From Comamonas sp. (GTDB taxonomy: Bacteria > Pseudomonadota > Gammaproteobacteria > Burkholderiales > Burkholderiaceae_C), in NCBI GenBank assembly GCA_019236485.1, contig JAFAIY010000592.1:1-15332 (forward strand): a DNA stretch of 15,332 nucleotides. Reading direction: 5' to 3'. The notes beneath the pieces were generated by a model. The model worked only from the letters and a program-made list of their open reading frames with translations. It was not told the DNA's origin and did not search any database. The translations under genes and the position numbers were made by a program. Shown piece after piece: positions 1 to 7,389 of the stretch (position 1 is its first letter; each line of letters starts with the position of its first letter).

Positions 1-2052
1 CGCCTGCAGGCCGGCAATGACCAGGCCTCGTTTGCCGTGCGCTCTTCCGCGACTGCGGAAGACCTGCCCGACGCTTCGTTCGCTGGCCAGCAGGAAACCT
101 TCCTCAACGTGGTGGGCATCGAAGACGTGCTGCACAAGATGAAGGAAGTGTTCGCCTCGCTGTACAACGACCGCGCCATCTCCTACCGCGTGCACAAGGG
201 CTTTGAGCACGATGTGGTGGCTCTGTCGGCTGGCGTGCAGCGCATGGTGCGCTCCGACAAGGGCGCGGCCGGTGTGATGTTCACCATCGACACCGAATCC
301 GGCTTCGAGGAAGTGGTGTTCATCACTTCCAGCTATGGCCTGGGCGAAACCGTGGTGCAGGGCGCCGTGAACCCCGACGAGTTCTATGTGCACAAGCCCA
401 TGCTCAAGGCCGGCAAGAAGGCGCTGATCCGCCGCAATCTGGGCTCCAAGCTGATCCAGATGATCTTCGCCACGCCCGAAGAGAAGGCCGCCGACGGCAA
501 GCTGGTGAAGACCGTGGACGTGGCTCACGAGCTGCGCAACCGCTACTCGCTGAGCGACGAGGAAGTGCAGCAGCTGGCCCACTACGCGCTGGTGATCGAG
601 CAGCACTACGGCCGCCCCATGGACATCGAATGGGGCAAGGACGGCACCGACGGCCAACTCTATATCCTGCAGGCCCGTCCCGAGACCGTGAAGAGCCAGG
701 CCAAGGGCCAGGCCGAGCTGCGCTACAAGCTCAAGGGCACGGGCACCGTGCTGGCCGAAGGCCGCGCCATCGGTCAGAAGATCGGTACCGGCCCCGTGCG
801 CCTGGTGTCCGACATCTCGCAGATGGACCAGGTCCAGGCCGGCGACGTGCTGGTGACCGACATGACCGACCCCAACTGGGAGCCGGTGATGAAGAAGGCT
901 TCGGCCATCGTGACCAACCGCGGCGGCCGTACCTGCCACGCGGCCATCATTGCGCGCGAGCTGGGCATTCCCGCCGTCGTGGGCTGCGGCAACGCCACCG
1001 AACTGCTCAAGGGCGGCACCCTGGTGACCGTGTCCTGCGCCGAGGGCGACACCGGCAAGATCTATGACGGTCTGCTCGAAACCGAGGTGACCGAGGTCAA
1101 GCGCGGCGAAATGCCGGCCATCAAGACCAAGATCATGATGAACGTGGGCAACCCCCAGCTGGCTTTCGACTTCGCCCAGCTGCCCAACGAGGGCGTGGGC
1201 CTGGCCCGCCTGGAATTCATCATCAACAACAACATCGGCGTGCACCCCAAGGCCATTCTGGACTACCCCGCCGTTGACGCCGACCTGAAGAAGGCCGTCG
1301 AGTCCGTGGCCCGCGGCCATGCCTCGCCGCGCGCCTTCTACGTGGACAAGGTGGCCGAAGGCGTGGCCACGATTGCCGCAGCCTTCTGGCCCAAGCCCGT
1401 GATCGTGCGCATGTCGGACTTCAAGTCCAACGAGTACCGCAAGCTCATCGGCGGCAGCCGCTACGAGCCCGAGGAAGAGAACCCCATGCTGGGCTTCCGC
1501 GGTGCGGCGCGCTACATCTCCGAAGACTTCGGCGAAGCCTTCAGGATGGAGTGCGAAGCCCTGCGCCGCGTGCGCGAGGACATGGGTCTGACCAACGTCA
1601 AGATCATGATCCCCTTCGTGCGCACCCTGGGCCAGGCCAAGCGCGTGACCGAGCTGCTGGCCGAGAACGGCCTCAAGCGCGGCGAGAACGGCCTGCAGTT
1701 CATCATGATGTGCGAAGTGCCTTCCAACGCCATCCTGGCCGAGGACTTCCTCGAGTACTTCGACGGCTTCTCCGTGGGCTCCAACGACCTGACCCAGCTG
1801 ACCCTGGGCCTGGACCGCGACTCGGGCCTGGAGCTGCTGGCCGCCGACTTCGACGAGCGCGACCCCGCCGTGAAGAAGCTGCTCAGCCGCGCCATCAAGG
1901 CCTGCCGTGACCAGGGCAAGTACGTGGGCATCTGCGGCCAGGGCCCTTCGGACCATCCCGATTTCGCCAAGTGGCTGGCCGACGAAGGCATCTCGTCCAT
2001 CTCGCTCAACCCTGACAGCGTGGTCTCCACCTGGCAGAAGCTGGCTGAATAA
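1..2052 (+). CDS. ppsA: Phosphoenolpyruvate synthase (pyruvate, water dikinase), 5'-truncated by window edge
   Basis: Cytosolic enzyme that converts pyruvate + ATP + water to phosphoenolpyruvate + AMP + phosphate, the entry step of gluconeogenesis from pyruvate, lactate or acetate. The frame is open from base 1, so the gene starts outside the window. 683 residues are visible of the roughly 795-800 usual for the family, so about 115 N-terminal residues are missing. The ATP-grasp-type nucleotide-binding part carries [20 protein letters not shown] near residues 14-33 and ends at LQARPETV near residue 230. The swivelling phosphohistidine domain has [21 protein letters not shown], with the expected phospho-His at visible residue 313. 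The C-terminal PEP/pyruvate TIM barrel has [17 protein letters not shown] and [11 protein letters not shown], with the catalytic Cys at residue 645. All key residues are present, so it looks functional. No terminator follows; the symporter genes start 14 bp later. Confidence 0.97.
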   Translation, partial: RLQAGNDQASFAVRSSATAEDLPDASFAGQQETFLNVVGIEDVLHKMKEVFASLYNDRAISYRVHKGFEHDVVALSAGVQRMVRSDKGAAGVMFTIDTESGFEEVVFITSSYGLGETVVQGAVNPDEFYVHKPMLKAGKKALIRRNLGSKLIQMIFATPEEKAADGKLVKTVDVAHELRNRYSLSDEEVQQLAHYALVIEQHYGRPMDIEWGKDGTDGQLYILQARPETVKSQAKGQAELRYKLKGTGTVLAEGRAIGQKIGTGPVRLVSDISQMDQVQAGDVLVTDMTDPNWEPVMKKASAIVTNRGGRTCHAAIIARELGIPAVVGCGNATELLKGGTLVTVSCAEGDTGKIYDGLLETEVTEVKRGEMPAIKTKIMMNVGNPQLAFDFAQLPNEGVGLARLEFIINNNIGVHPKAILDYPAVDADLKKAVESVARGHASPRAFYVDKVAEGVATIAAAFWPKPVIVRMSDFKSNEYRKLIGGSRYEPEEENPMLGFRGAARYISEDFGEAFRMECEALRRVREDMGLTNVKIMIPFVRTLGQAKRVTELLAENGLKRGENGLQFIMMCEVPSNAILAEDFLEYFDGFSVGSNDLTQLTLGLDRDSGLELLAADFDERDPAVKKLLSRAIKACRDQGKYVGICGQGPSDHPDFAKWLADEGISSISLNPDSVVSTWQKLAE

Positions 2053-2066
2053 GCCTCGCGCATCGC

Positions 2067-2441
2067 ATGCAGACGCATCACGCGCCCATGCATGACGATG
2101 CCGCGTCGGATACCGACGCTTTCGGCAAGCCGGCGGAGATGAGCATTCCGCCGGATCTGCACGATATGCACCACCTGAGACTCAAGGCCTTGCTGCTGAC
2201 GGTCTGGGTGGTGTTTTCATTTGGCACCAGCTATTTCGCGCGCGACCTGCAGGCCCTGGTGCCGGGCTGGCCCGCGGCCTACTGGATGGCCGCCCAAGGG
2301 GCGGTCCTGATGTTCCTGCTCATCATCGTGGTCTATTGTGTGGCCATGGACTATTTCGAGCGCCAACAGGCGCGTGACCAGGCGCGGCAAGAGGCCGTCG
2401 CTCACGCCGCAGCCTCCTCCCCTAGCGACCTCCATGCCTGA
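2067..2441 (+). CDS. Sodium:solute symporter small subunit (DUF4212 type)
   Basis: Small inner-membrane protein of the family that almost always precedes a VC_2705-type sodium:solute symporter and is thought to be its accessory subunit. At 124 aa it is longer than the usual 85-100 aa. It has two clear membrane helices (about LKALLLTVWVVFSFGTSYFA at 37-56 and QGAVLMFLLIIVVYCVAM near 77-94), followed by a charged tail (YFERQQARDQARQEA). The extra length is an N-terminal segment rich in His and Asp. The start is uncertain: ATG at 2067 gives the full frame, and ATGs at 2088 and 2139 are alternatives; none has a well-spaced Shine-Dalgarno sequence, so translation may depend on coupling to ppsA 14 bp upstream. 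Its last 8 bp overlap the start of the large subunit (ATG at 2434), which implies translational coupling. Family assignment is by recognition of hydropathy and context. Confidence 0.85.
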   Translation: MQTHHAPMHDDAASDTDAFGKPAEMSIPPDLHDMHHLRLKALLLTVWVVFSFGTSYFARDLQALVPGWPAAYWMAAQGAVLMFLLIIVVYCVAMDYFERQQARDQARQEAVAHAAASSPSDLHA

Positions 2442-4524
2442 GCGGCCCGCCCTGAGTCGCGCCTATCACTGGCGGCTGCATCGCATTCTGTTGCTCTATG
2501 TGCTGGGCGTGGCCGGTTTTCTGCTGGCCATGCTCTGGGCCGAGGGGCGCGGCCTCTCGCGCCACTGGATAGGGCCGATCTTCCTGTTCTGCACCGTCAT
2601 GGTCTATGCGGGCATAGGCGTGTATTCGCGCACCAGCGATGCCCAGGAATATTTCGTGGCCGGGCGGCGCATTCCGGCCTTCTACAACGGCATGGCGGCC
2701 GCTGCCGACTGGATGAGCGCGGCCTCGTTCATCAGCCTCTCCGGGGCGCTGTATCTGCAAGGCTTCTCGGGCGCGGGCAGCCAGCCCGGCGGGCTGGCCT
2801 ATGTGCTGGGCTGGACCGGGGGCTTCTGCCTGGTGGGCATGCTGATCGCGCCCTATCTGCGCGCCATGAATCTCTACACCGTGCCTGATTTCTTCCAGGT
2901 CCGGTTCGGCGGCCGCTGGCCGCGCATCATCGCGGCGCTGGCGGCCATCACCTGCTCCTTCACCTATGTGGTGGCGCAGATCTATGGCGTGGGGCTGATT
3001 GCGGCGCGGCTCACGGGCGTGCAGTTCGAAATCGGCATCATGCTGGGCCTGGGCGGCGTGCTGCTGTGCTCTTTTCTGGGCGGCATGCGCGCCATCACCT
3101 GGACCCAGGTCGCGCAGTATGTGGTGATCCTGCTGGCCTTCATGCTGCCGGTCTCCTGGCTGGCCTACAAGCAGCTGGGCAATCCCTGGGCGCCTGCGGC
3201 CTATACCCAGCAGCTGGGCAAGATCGCGCTCATGGAGCAGCGGCTGCTGGCCTCCGAGGCCGAGCAGTCGGTGCTGGATGCCTATCGCACGCGCGCCCAG
3301 GTGCTGCAGGCCAAGCTGCGCGACGTGCCGAATGTGCTGGCGGCCGAGCGGCAGGCGCTGAGCGAGCATATTCGCGAGCTGCGCACCAGCAGCGGCAATA
3401 TCGGCGCCATCATGGCCGCCAGCCGCGAACTCGCGAACATGCCCAAGGACGAGGCTGCGGCGCGTGAGCGCTGGACGCGCGAGCTGCGCGAGACCGACGA
3501 GCGGGTCAAGCCGCTGGGTGGCATTCCGCTGCAGAGCCAGCCTTTCGCCGGCGACCCGCAGGGCACGCCGGAGGAGCAGCAAGCCTATGAGGAAAGCCGG
3601 CGCAATTTTCTGGCACTGATGTTCTGCCTGATGGTGGGCACGGCCGGGCTGCCGCATCTGCTCACCCGCTACTACACCGTGCCCACGGTGTCGGCGGCGC
3701 GCACCTCGGTGGCCTGGTCGCTGTTCTTCATCGGCCTGCTGTATCTGGGGGCGCCGGCACTGGCGGTGCTGGTCAAGTACGAGGTCATGAACAATCTGGT
3801 GGGCATGCATTTCGATGCCCTGCCGAACTGGATCGCCCAGTGGTCGCGCGTGGACGGCTCGCTGCTGTCGGTGGAGGACATCAACGGCGACGGCATTTTG
3901 CAGTTCGGCGAGATCCGCATGGGGGCCGACCTCATCATGCTGGTCACGCCCGAGCTCGGCGGCATGCCTTATGTGGTGTCGGGGCTGGTGGCGGCGGGCG
4001 GGCTGGCGGCTGCTTTGTCCACGGCCGACGGCCTGCTGCTGACCATCAGCAATGCGCTGGTGCGCGATCTGTATTTTCAGGAGCGCCAGCGCCTGGAAAC
4101 GCCCAAGCGGCGCATCTCGCCCGAGCAGCGCGTGATTCTCTCCAAGTTCGCTCTGCTGCTGGTGGCTCTGTCGGCTGCATTTGTAGCGGCGCGGCGCTCG
4201 TCGGACATCCTGCCCATGGTCTCGGCCTCGTTCTCGCTGGCCGCCTCGGCTTTTGTGCCGGCCATGGTCATGGGCATCTTCTGGCGTCGCACCACGCGCC
4301 GCGGCGCCGTTGCCGGCATGCTGCTGGGGCTGGCCGTGACGGTGTATTACATGGTGGCTCATGTGCCGGGTCTGCAGGGCGTGCTGCCCCAGGTCTTGCG
4401 CGGCGAGGTGCTGTGGTGGGGGATTCAGCCCATATCGGCGGGCGTGTTCGGCGTGCCCGTGGGCTTTGCCACGACGTTTGCCGTGAGCTGGTGGGAGTCG
4501 CGCCGCAGCGCCGGGCAATCCTGA
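2434..4524 (+). CDS. Sodium:solute symporter large subunit (SSS family, VC_2705/ActP-like)
   Basis: Polytopic inner-membrane Na+-coupled transporter, probably for a small monocarboxylate such as acetate or pyruvate; the substrate is inferred from family and context. 696 aa from the ATG at 2434, which overlaps the small-subunit stop; the longer upstream reading of this frame is not a gene start. SSS-family signals include FVAGRRIPAFYNGMAAAADW with WMSAASFISLSG, and later LAAALSTADGLLLTISNALVRD with the helix-8-like Na+-site region. Two features are unusual. Residues about 250-388 form a hydrophilic, largely helical, heptad-like insert (EQRLLASEAEQSV, RELRTSSGNIGAI, RELRETDERVK) between membrane helices. 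Residues 482-493 (DINGDGILQFGE) match the calcium-binding EF-hand loop exactly. Other SSS members of about 550 aa would lack such a large insert. No clear terminator follows the stop. Confidence 0.93.
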   Translation: MPERPALSRAYHWRLHRILLLYVLGVAGFLLAMLWAEGRGLSRHWIGPIFLFCTVMVYAGIGVYSRTSDAQEYFVAGRRIPAFYNGMAAAADWMSAASFISLSGALYLQGFSGAGSQPGGLAYVLGWTGGFCLVGMLIAPYLRAMNLYTVPDFFQVRFGGRWPRIIAALAAITCSFTYVVAQIYGVGLIAARLTGVQFEIGIMLGLGGVLLCSFLGGMRAITWTQVAQYVVILLAFMLPVSWLAYKQLGNPWAPAAYTQQLGKIALMEQRLLASEAEQSVLDAYRTRAQVLQAKLRDVPNVLAAERQALSEHIRELRTSSGNIGAIMAASRELANMPKDEAAARERWTRELRETDERVKPLGGIPLQSQPFAGDPQGTPEEQQAYEESRRNFLALMFCLMVGTAGLPHLLTRYYTVPTVSAARTSVAWSLFFIGLLYLGAPALAVLVKYEVMNNLVGMHFDALPNWIAQWSRVDGSLLSVEDINGDGILQFGEIRMGADLIMLVTPELGGMPYVVSGLVAAGGLAAALSTADGLLLTISNALVRDLYFQERQRLETPKRRISPEQRVILSKFALLLVALSAAFVAARRSSDILPMVSASFSLAASAFVPAMVMGIFWRRTTRRGAVAGMLLGLAVTVYYMVAHVPGLQGVLPQVLRGEVLWWGIQPISAGVFGVPVGFATTFAVSWWESRRSAGQS

Positions 4525-4570
4525 TTGGTGAGCGCCCAGCGCTTTTGTGGCCTGGACTGGAGCCCGCTTT

Positions 4571-4582
4571 GACCCTTGGGTC
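4571..4582. repeat. Short inverted repeat in the gap after the symporter
   Basis: GACCC-TT-GGGTC is a perfect 5-bp-arm inverted repeat 47 bp after the symporter stop. It lacks a T-run and cannot be called a terminator. The rest of the 227-bp gap (4525-4751) holds no gene and no convincing promoter. Confidence 0.3.
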
Positions 4583-4734
4583 CCGAGAACCGAACCGCGT
4601 TGTTGATGAGGCGCAAAGCGCGCTCTCGCTTGCAGGTAAACCCGCTTTGCAGCCTGTGGCAAATCCCTCACTCTGCAGGCCATGGCCCGGGATTCATCGC
4701 GAAGAAGGCTCGGGCAGATCATGCACAGAGGGAG

Positions 4735-4743
4735 AGGAGGAGG
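4735..4743 (+). promoter_or_regulatory. Strong Shine-Dalgarno fixing the start at 4752
   Basis: AGGAGGAGG lies 8-11 bases before the ATG at 4752. It is the reason for choosing this start inside a frame that is open far upstream. Confidence 0.75.
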
Positions 4744-4751
4744 GGCGGCTC

Positions 4752-5228
4752 ATGTATTTCGTCAAAACACCTGCGGGACAGCAGGCCTTCAAGGAGCGCC
4801 ATGCCGATCTGAGTCCGCGTCTGCGCTCGGCCTTTCTGCTGTTTGACGGCAGCCGCAGCCTGGCCCAGGTACTCGATTCCATCTCGGCGCTGGGCGTGGG
4901 CAAGGACGATATTCTGGCCCTGGTCACCAGAGGCTGGCTGACCGCGCGGGAAGCCGAGGGAGAAGGGCTGGAACAGTCTTCCGCTGCATCGGAGGCCGAT
5001 GCCGAGGTGGATGCGGCCAGCACCTCGCGCCGCTACCAGAAGGCCTATCCCATGGCCGTGGCCATCACGGGCGGGCTGGGGCTCAAGGGCTTCAGGCTCA
5101 ATCTGGCCGTGGAGGCGGCCATGGGCTACGAGCAACTCGCGGCGCTGGCGCCGCGCATACGCGATGCCGCGGGCGAAAAGGCCTATGGGCCGCTGCACAA
5201 GGCCTTGTTCGGCGCCGAAGCGCCTTAG
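4752..5228 (+). CDS. Hypothetical protein, 158 aa, conserved-looking
   Basis: I do not recognise a named family. The start is fixed by the Shine-Dalgarno sequence at 4735-4743. Residues 1-65 (MYFVKTPAGQQAFKER, LSPRLRSAFLLFDGSRSL, LVTRGWLT) form a compact alpha-helical segment. It resembles the short N-terminal helical/winged domains often seen in betaproteobacterial hypothetical proteins that begin KTxxGQxAL, but this is impression only. Residues 70-98 are an Ala/Glu/Ser-rich linker (EAEGEGLEQSSAASEADAE). The C-terminal half (YQKAYPMAVAITGGLGLKGFRLNLAVEAAMGYEQLAAL) is helical and amphipathic, with no membrane segment. There is no signal peptide, so it is probably cytoplasmic. It stands alone between the symporter gene and a convergent FKBP gene, ending 12 bp before a bidirectional terminator. 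Codon use matches the neighbours. Confidence 0.8.
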   Translation: MYFVKTPAGQQAFKERHADLSPRLRSAFLLFDGSRSLAQVLDSISALGVGKDDILALVTRGWLTAREAEGEGLEQSSAASEADAEVDAASTSRRYQKAYPMAVAITGGLGLKGFRLNLAVEAAMGYEQLAALAPRIRDAAGEKAYGPLHKALFGAEAP

Positions 5229-5240
5229 CGTGCTGCCAAC

Positions 5241-5270
5241 AAAAAAGCGGCCGTGAAGGCCGCTTTTTTT
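5241..5270. terminator. Bidirectional intrinsic terminator between convergent genes
   Basis: Perfect stem GCGGCC / GGCCGC with loop GTGAA, flanked by six A on the left and seven T on the right, so it can end transcription from both sides. It serves the 4752-5228 gene (plus) and the FKBP gene (minus). Confidence 0.92.
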
Positions 5271-5287
5271 CATGGTTCCGACGTCTA

Positions 5288-5641
5288 TCAGACGGCCAGC
5301 AGTTCCACGTCGAACTTCAGCGTGGCATTGGGGGGGATCACGCCGCCCGCGCCGCGTGCGCCATAGCCCAGGGCTGCGGGGATCAGCAGGGTGCGCTGGC
5401 CGCCGACCTTCATGCCTTGCACGCCTTCGTCCCAGCCCTTGATCACCATGCCGGCGCCCAGGGGGAAGACGAAAGGATCGTTGCGGTCCTTGCTGGAGTC
5501 GAACTTGGCGCCTTGCACGCCGTTGTTGTAGAGCCAGCCGGTGTAATGCACGGTGACGCTCTGGCCGGCACGGGCTTCGGCGCCTTCGCCCACAACGGTG
5601 TCTTCGTATTGCAGGCCAGAGGCAGTGGTGTTGAAAGCCAT
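5288..5641 (-). CDS. FKBP-type peptidyl-prolyl cis-trans isomerase, single domain
   Basis: Catalyses cis-trans isomerisation of prolyl peptide bonds and assists folding. 117 aa, the size of a minimal FKBP12-like protein; no signal peptide, so cytoplasmic. The core FKBP motifs are in order: VTVHYTGWL (30-38), GAKFDSS (44-50) with the active-site Phe-Asp, FVFPLG (57-62), GMVIKGWDEGVQGMKVGGQR (64-83) with the Ile and Trp of the floor of the pocket, IPAALGYG (87-94) with the conserved Tyr, and IPPNATLKFDVELL at the C-terminus. The start is the ATG at 5641, supported by AAAGGAAA about 7 bases upstream; the frame stays open further upstream but the similarity begins here. It is convergent with the 4752-5228 gene and shares its terminator. 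An intrinsic terminator of the upstream regulator lies only 34 bp before its start codon. Confidence 0.96.
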   Translation of the reverse strand: MAFNTTASGLQYEDTVVGEGAEARAGQSVTVHYTGWLYNNGVQGAKFDSSKDRNDPFVFPLGAGMVIKGWDEGVQGMKVGGQRTLLIPAALGYGARGAGGVIPPNATLKFDVELLAV

Positions 5642-5675
5642 GATGGATTTCCTTTCAGCGCGGAAAAAGCGATGG

Positions 5676-5708
5676 AAAAAAGGGCCCGCCAAGCATGCTT
5701 GGGGCCCT
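5676..5708 (-). terminator. Intrinsic terminator after the HxlR-like gene
   Basis: On the minus strand a GC-rich stem (GGGCCCCAAGC pairing with GCTTGGCGGGCCC, 2-base bulge) is followed directly by TTTTTT (5676-5681). It lies about 60 bp after the regulator stop and 34 bp before the FKBP start codon. Confidence 0.8.
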
Positions 5709-5744
5709 GGGATGATAAGCAGGATGGTAGCAGCAGCCGGCAGT

Positions 5745-5764
5745 CTTGCCGCGAGCGCGGCAAG
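5745..5764. repeat. 9-bp perfect inverted repeat just after the regulator stop
   Basis: CTTGCCGCG-AG-CGCGGCAAG, beginning 2 bp past the stop of the 5767-6072 gene. It has no T-run of its own and is followed about 36 bp later by the real terminator. It could stabilise the 3' end of the transcript. Confidence 0.7.
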
Positions 5765-5766
5765 GT

Positions 5767-6072
5767 TTACTTCTTGGCGCGCGCCGCCACCCAGCGGTTG
5801 GCAAAGGCTTGCACATCGGACAGGCGCTTGAGCAGGTCCTGGCCGGAGAGGGTCACGGTATAGCCGTCGCTGCCGTGCTCCAGCAGGCCGCATTCGCGCA
5901 GTTCCTTGATGCGGGTGTTGAGCGTGTTGGGAGTGATGCCGCCCACGCTGTCCTGCAGCAGACGGAAGGTCTGGGGATGACCGTCCCGCAGCGCCCACAG
6001 CACGCGCAGTGCATAGCGGCATTCGAGCTTCTCAAACAGCTGATTGATGGCGGCGTTTTCCTTGGAGCTCAT
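5767..6072 (-). CDS. Small winged-helix transcriptional regulator, HxlR/MarR-like
   Basis: 101-aa DNA-binding protein, about the length of single-domain HxlR regulators. The HTH core at about residues 20-65 (YALRVLWALRDGHPQTFRLL then ITPNTLNTRIKELRECGLLE) follows the HxlR pattern of an IL-x-L-x-x-G-x-x-RF/L segment, a recognition helix, and a wing. A short C-terminal helix (LLKRLSDVQAFANRWVAA) probably dimerises. Cysteines are at residues 18 and 61; whether they sense redox or reactive species is unknown. Start ATG at 6072 is preceded by AAGGAGAAG, a strong Shine-Dalgarno sequence; the frame extends upstream without similarity. A plausible promoter and an inverted repeat lie 75-115 bp upstream. 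The target genes are not evident; self-control is likely. Confidence 0.85.
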   Translation of the reverse strand: MSSKENAAINQLFEKLECRYALRVLWALRDGHPQTFRLLQDSVGGITPNTLNTRIKELRECGLLEHGSDGYTVTLSGQDLLKRLSDVQAFANRWVAARAKK

Positions 6073-6147
6073 GGACGCTTCTCCTTGCGCAGTGGTGTTA
6101 TTGAGCCTGGGCGCACTTGCCCGTGCGTTCAGTGCCAAGTCAGATTG

Positions 6148-6176
6148 ACTATAGCGGGGAATTTGTTTTGCTACAA
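6148..6176 (-). promoter_or_regulatory. Candidate sigma-70 promoter of the HxlR-like gene
   Basis: On the minus strand TTGTAG (6176-6171) and TATAGT (6153-6148) are separated by exactly 17 bp. The -10 matches consensus at 5 of 6 positions and the -35 at 3. It would give a leader of about 70 nt before the ATG at 6072. Confidence 0.5.
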
Positions 6177-6186
6177 GTTTAGTAGC
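6170..6186. promoter_or_regulatory. Candidate operator: inverted repeat over the -35 hexamer
   Basis: GCTAC-AAGTTTA-GTAGC, 5-bp perfect arms with a 7-bp spacer, overlaps the candidate -35 element of the HxlR-like gene. Its size and place fit a dimeric winged-helix repressor acting on its own promoter. Confidence 0.45.
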
Positions 6187-6439
6187 TCCAAATCTGCAAC
6201 CGCAACGCCCTGAAGTGATAAACGCCACAAACAAGCGACAAGTGTTGCAGCTCAGCCACGAATATTACGGCTCCGCATACTGCTCCAGGGTTTGTAGCAA
6301 TAGGCGGAGCCTGCGGGCGTGCCGGGCGCCAAATTCATGGTGGCTGCCCACATAGTGGCTGGCGATCGAGTGCAGCATTAGGCGCAAAATTGCACTGTAG
6401 CCTTTTGTCAGTCGGTGCTGCCAGCTATTGAAAGCATAG
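6187..6439. other. Non-coding part of the 6073-6439 gap
   Basis: Together with the regulator promoter this makes 367 bp without a gene. It contains one clear hairpin (listed separately at 6269-6311). I see no open frame with a ribosome site, no tRNA, and no T-run terminator for the ketopantoate-reductase-like gene that ends at 6440. Confidence 0.5.
6269..6311. repeat. Long imperfect hairpin downstream of the reductase gene
   Basis: Outer arms GGCTCCGC / GCGGAGCC (8 bp, perfect) enclose a symmetric ATAC/ATAG internal loop, an inner TGCT/AGCA stem and an 11-base loop. It lies about 130 bp past the stop at 6440 on the minus strand, in the right place to end or protect that transcript, but no U-tract follows. 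Confidence 0.6.
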
Positions 6440-7384
6440 TCATGCTCGGAGGTCCGCGGCCTGCTTCAGCCGCACCAGCACCTGCAGCAGGCGGTTGGCG
6501 GGCGTGGCAATGCCCAGGGCCTGGCCGCGTTGCACCACATAGCCGTTGAGGTGGTCGATCTCCGTGGGCTTGCCGCGCGCCAGATCCTGGGCCGTGGACG
6601 ACAGCTGGCCGGGCATGGTGCGCGCGATGGCGGCCACGGCCTGGTCCACCGAGGCGGGCAGGGCCACGCCGTCGGCCAGGGCCACGGATTTGCATTCGGC
6701 CGCAATATCCTGCATCACGGCCGGCACATCGGCCTGGGCCACCAGCCAGCCATAGGACTTCTGCGTGAGCGCTGAGAGCGCGTTGTAGACGCAGTTGATG
6801 ATCAGTTTCTGCCAGAGGGCGGCCAGCACCTGTTCTGAAACCTGGGTCGGAATGCCGGCGGCACTGAACTGCCGGGCGATTTCCGCGCCTTGCGGGCAGG
6901 GTGCGATCTCCAGCTCGCCGCGGCCGAAGTGGCGCACATGGCCGGGACCGGCCATGGCCGTGGCCACATAGACCACGGCCGCCGCCACGGGCTGCGCGCC
7001 CAGCACCTGGCGCAGGCGCTGGTCGTTGTCCACGCCGTTCTGCAGGCTCAGCACCTGGGCATGGGCGGCCAGATAGGGCCGGATCTGCGTGGCGGCGGCT
7101 TCCGTGTCGGTGGATTTCACGCAGAACAGCAGCACATCGGCGCCGCTCACGGCCTGGGCCGAGGTGCTGGTGACCATGGGGATGTGGACATCCTCGGTCG
7201 CGGTCTGCAGCCGCAGGCCATGCTCGCGCACGGCCTGCATATGGGATTCGCGGCCGATCAGCGTCACGCTGTGGCCGGCGCACGCCAGCAGGGCGCCGAA
7301 ATAACAGCCCACCGAGCCCGCGCCCATGACGGCGATGGACAGCGGGCGTTGGGTCGGTGGGGTCTGGTTCATGGTTTCAGGCAT
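6440..7384 (-). CDS. panE: 2-dehydropantoate 2-reductase (ketopantoate reductase) family protein
   Basis: Predicted to reduce 2-dehydropantoate to (R)-pantoate with NADPH for pantothenate and CoA synthesis, or a related 2-oxoacid if this is a paralogue. 314 aa, close to the family norm of 290-320. The Rossmann motif GAGSVGCYFG is at residues 21-30, QNGVDN at 115-120, and the catalytic helix LWQKLIINCVYNALSAL carries Lys193, Asn197 and Asn201, equivalent to Lys176, Asn180 and Asn184 of the E. coli enzyme. GKPTEIDHLNGYVV supplies the conserved Glu (275). All catalytic residues are present. The ATG at 7384 lies 5 bp after the stop of the Bug gene; an alternative ATG at 7372 is equally possible, as neither has a good Shine-Dalgarno sequence, so translation is likely coupled. 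The symbol is given by family; the pairing with a solute-binding protein leaves room for a catabolic role. Confidence 0.88.
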   Translation of the reverse strand: MPETMNQTPPTQRPLSIAVMGAGSVGCYFGALLACAGHSVTLIGRESHMQAVREHGLRLQTATEDVHIPMVTSTSAQAVSGADVLLFCVKSTDTEAAATQIRPYLAAHAQVLSLQNGVDNDQRLRQVLGAQPVAAAVVYVATAMAGPGHVRHFGRGELEIAPCPQGAEIARQFSAAGIPTQVSEQVLAALWQKLIINCVYNALSALTQKSYGWLVAQADVPAVMQDIAAECKSVALADGVALPASVDQAVAAIARTMPGQLSSTAQDLARGKPTEIDHLNGYVVQRGQALGIATPANRLLQVLVRLKQAADLRA

Positions 7385-7389
7385 GGAGG

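Noticed and set aside
2422..4722. 766-residue open frame on the minus strand opposite the symporter
   Set aside because: Gln/His/Arg/Ala-rich shadow of a high-GC gene, with no ribosome site or domain. The plus-strand symporter is unmistakable.
4525..4751. Promoter for the 158-aa gene (TTGACC near 4569)
   Set aside because: No -10 hexamer at 16-18 bp spacing.
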